From positions 1-6,680 of the forward strand of contig DGVL01000145.1 of the NCBI GenBank assembly GCA_002394965.1: 6,680 nt of DNA, written 5' to 3'. The notes below the pieces were generated by a model that saw only the letters and a program-made list of their open reading frames with translations, searched no databases and had not been told where the DNA came from. Below are positions 5,872-6,680 of this stretch, one piece after another. Both the position numbers and the translations under genes were made by a program. Origin of the DNA: Lachnospira sp. UBA4285 (lineage in GTDB: Bacteria > Bacillota > Clostridia > Lachnospirales > Lachnospiraceae). Positions within the stretch are counted from its first letter, which is position 1. Each line of letters starts with the position of its first letter.

Positions 5872-6680
5872 TTAATCTGCCGCCCGGATCAGGTTTCGAA
5901 GGCGCTTGTCGGAACGCTTGTTGAGCAGGTTGTTCAGATCGTCCAGATCAAAGACATCGATCCCCAGCTCGGATGCGCGGTTGCGCACGGCAGCGCCGGC
6001 ATGTTCCGCCGTAACGATGGCGGCTCTGGCGATCTTTCCGCCGAAGCGGTCCCGGAGGATCGCAAGCTCGTTCAGCGCCTCGGTCTTCACGTCGCAGGTC
6101 TTGCAGCTGATGAAGACCGGCGTGATTCCGCGGGTGCACATGACGTCGAGCTCGTTGGTGACGGCGTTCTGCCTGCCGCTGCCATCCCAGTCTACAACCG
6201 CGCTGGTGATGACGTCCTGAAAGAGCCCGGTGTCAAGACAGGCTTTGTAGATATACAGCTCCAGGACACTCCCGACATCCCGCAGCCAGGTGCGGATCTG
6301 GGCGTTGCGGAACCGGAAGGATACCGATTTTTCGGGGATGATCTCCAGCTCCGAGAGAAAACCGATCCCTTCAAGATCCCGAAGGGCCTCTTCCGGCGCC
6401 GGGATGCGGGCGGCCCGTTCGCCTTTCACGGTATATCCGCCGGAGACCGAGAGAGAAAAACGGCCCTCGGAATCCGCCGGGGAGAGGCGCTGGATATAGG
6501 TCACGATTTTGGTCCACTGGCGGCGATGCTTCAGATAGACCCGGAAAAAGGGCTCAATATCCTCCAGATATCCGGAAAGGACAGAGTTGTCCACCCGTCC
6601 GGGGCGCATGGAGCCGCCCGCCATCAGGAAACAGTCCTCCACGGTGTAGCTGACATTGCAGGGAAGGCCGCCGCTGAAGG
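5872..6680 (-). CDS. DUF1887 (Card1/Can2-type) CARF-associated nuclease, C-terminal part
   Basis: The frame is open from the window edge (first full codon 6676-6678) to the TAA at 5872-5874, showing 268 residues; the start lies beyond the window. The GTG at 6640-6642 is internal and should not be taken as the start. The C-terminal half matches the restriction-endonuclease-like domain of DUF1887 proteins: VVDWDG, then NELDVMCTRG with the catalytic Asp at 6145-6147, then VFISCK with Lys at 6100-6102, then TEALNELAILRDRFGG and a final RASELGIDVFDLDDL. Known members (Card1, Can2) have an N-terminal CARF domain that binds cyclic oligoadenylate from type III CRISPR systems and then cut DNA or RNA. 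About 100-130 residues, including most of the CARF domain, are missing here. The usual Glu of the ExK motif is Ser (ISCK). Whether it belongs to a CRISPR locus cannot be seen. Confidence 0.85.
   Translation of the reverse strand, partial: FSGGLPCNVSYTVEDCFLMAGGSMRPGRVDNSVLSGYLEDIEPFFRVYLKHRRQWTKIVTYIQRLSPADSEGRFSLSVSGGYTVKGERAARIPAPEEALRDLEGIGFLSELEIIPEKSVSFRFRNAQIRTWLRDVGSVLELYIYKACLDTGLFQDVITSAVVDWDGSGRQNAVTNELDVMCTRGITPVFISCKTCDVKTEALNELAILRDRFGGKIARAAIVTAEHAGAAVRNRASELGIDVFDLDDLNNLLNKRSDKRLRNLIRAAD

Noticed and set aside
5906..6220. Plus-strand ORF of 104 codons opposite the nuclease
   Set aside because: Mirror of the conserved DUF1887 nuclease domain; no ribosome-binding site and no recognisable product.
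6640..6642. GTG at 6642 as the start of the - strand gene
   Set aside because: The frame stays open upstream to the window edge (FSGGLPCNVSYT precedes it), and the family needs an N-terminal CARF domain, so this is an internal Val codon.

Overview
The window looks like chromosomal DNA of a fairly GC-rich Firmicute, most likely a gut-type member of the Clostridia. The clues are an AAGGAG ribosome-binding site, sigma-A type promoter boxes, a MacB/LolD-like ABC pair with no MacA-type adaptor or outer-membrane partner, and a DUF1887 (Card1/Can2-type) nuclease of the kind found in such genomes. This is inferred from sequence style only; no marker gene is present.

Layout. Positions 1-69 hold the last 22 codons of an unidentified gene. 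Positions 70-370 are AT-rich at first and then structured: a 68-nt element (55-122) that recurs at 5661-5728, possible remnants of a small decayed ORF, a good promoter (224-257) and a leader of about 107 nt with several short hairpins. Next comes a two-gene operon on the + strand. The first gene (371-1588) is an ABC ATPase with an N-terminal GAF sensor domain. The second (1594-5655) is a 1353-residue MacB/FtsX-type permease. Its first extracellular loop carries two long heptad arrays in matched arms around a tip domain of about 75 residues. A strong, probably bidirectional hairpin terminator (5731-5786) separates the operon from a convergent - strand gene (5872 to the window end), the C-terminal 268 residues of a DUF1887 CARF-type nuclease whose N-terminus lies outside the window.

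How the parts fit. The ATPase and permease should form one type VII (mechanotransmission) ABC complex. The cytoplasmic GAF domain, which has a near-complete NKFDE motif like that of cyclic-nucleotide-binding GAF domains, would gate ATP hydrolysis. The permease would transmit the movement to an antiparallel coiled-coil stalk of roughly 35 nm, long enough to cross a Gram-positive wall. The ligand, the partner at the tip and the output are unknown. The nuclease is a separate transcription unit, and nothing in the window links it functionally to the transporter.

Most notable for follow-up are the GAF-ABC fusion with its NKFDE-like motif, the stalk with a Leu/Ile-plus-Gly/Ala heptad pattern, the diverged direct repeat flanking the operon (79% identity over 68 nt), and the resemblance of one repeat copy to part of a TPP (thi-box) riboswitch.
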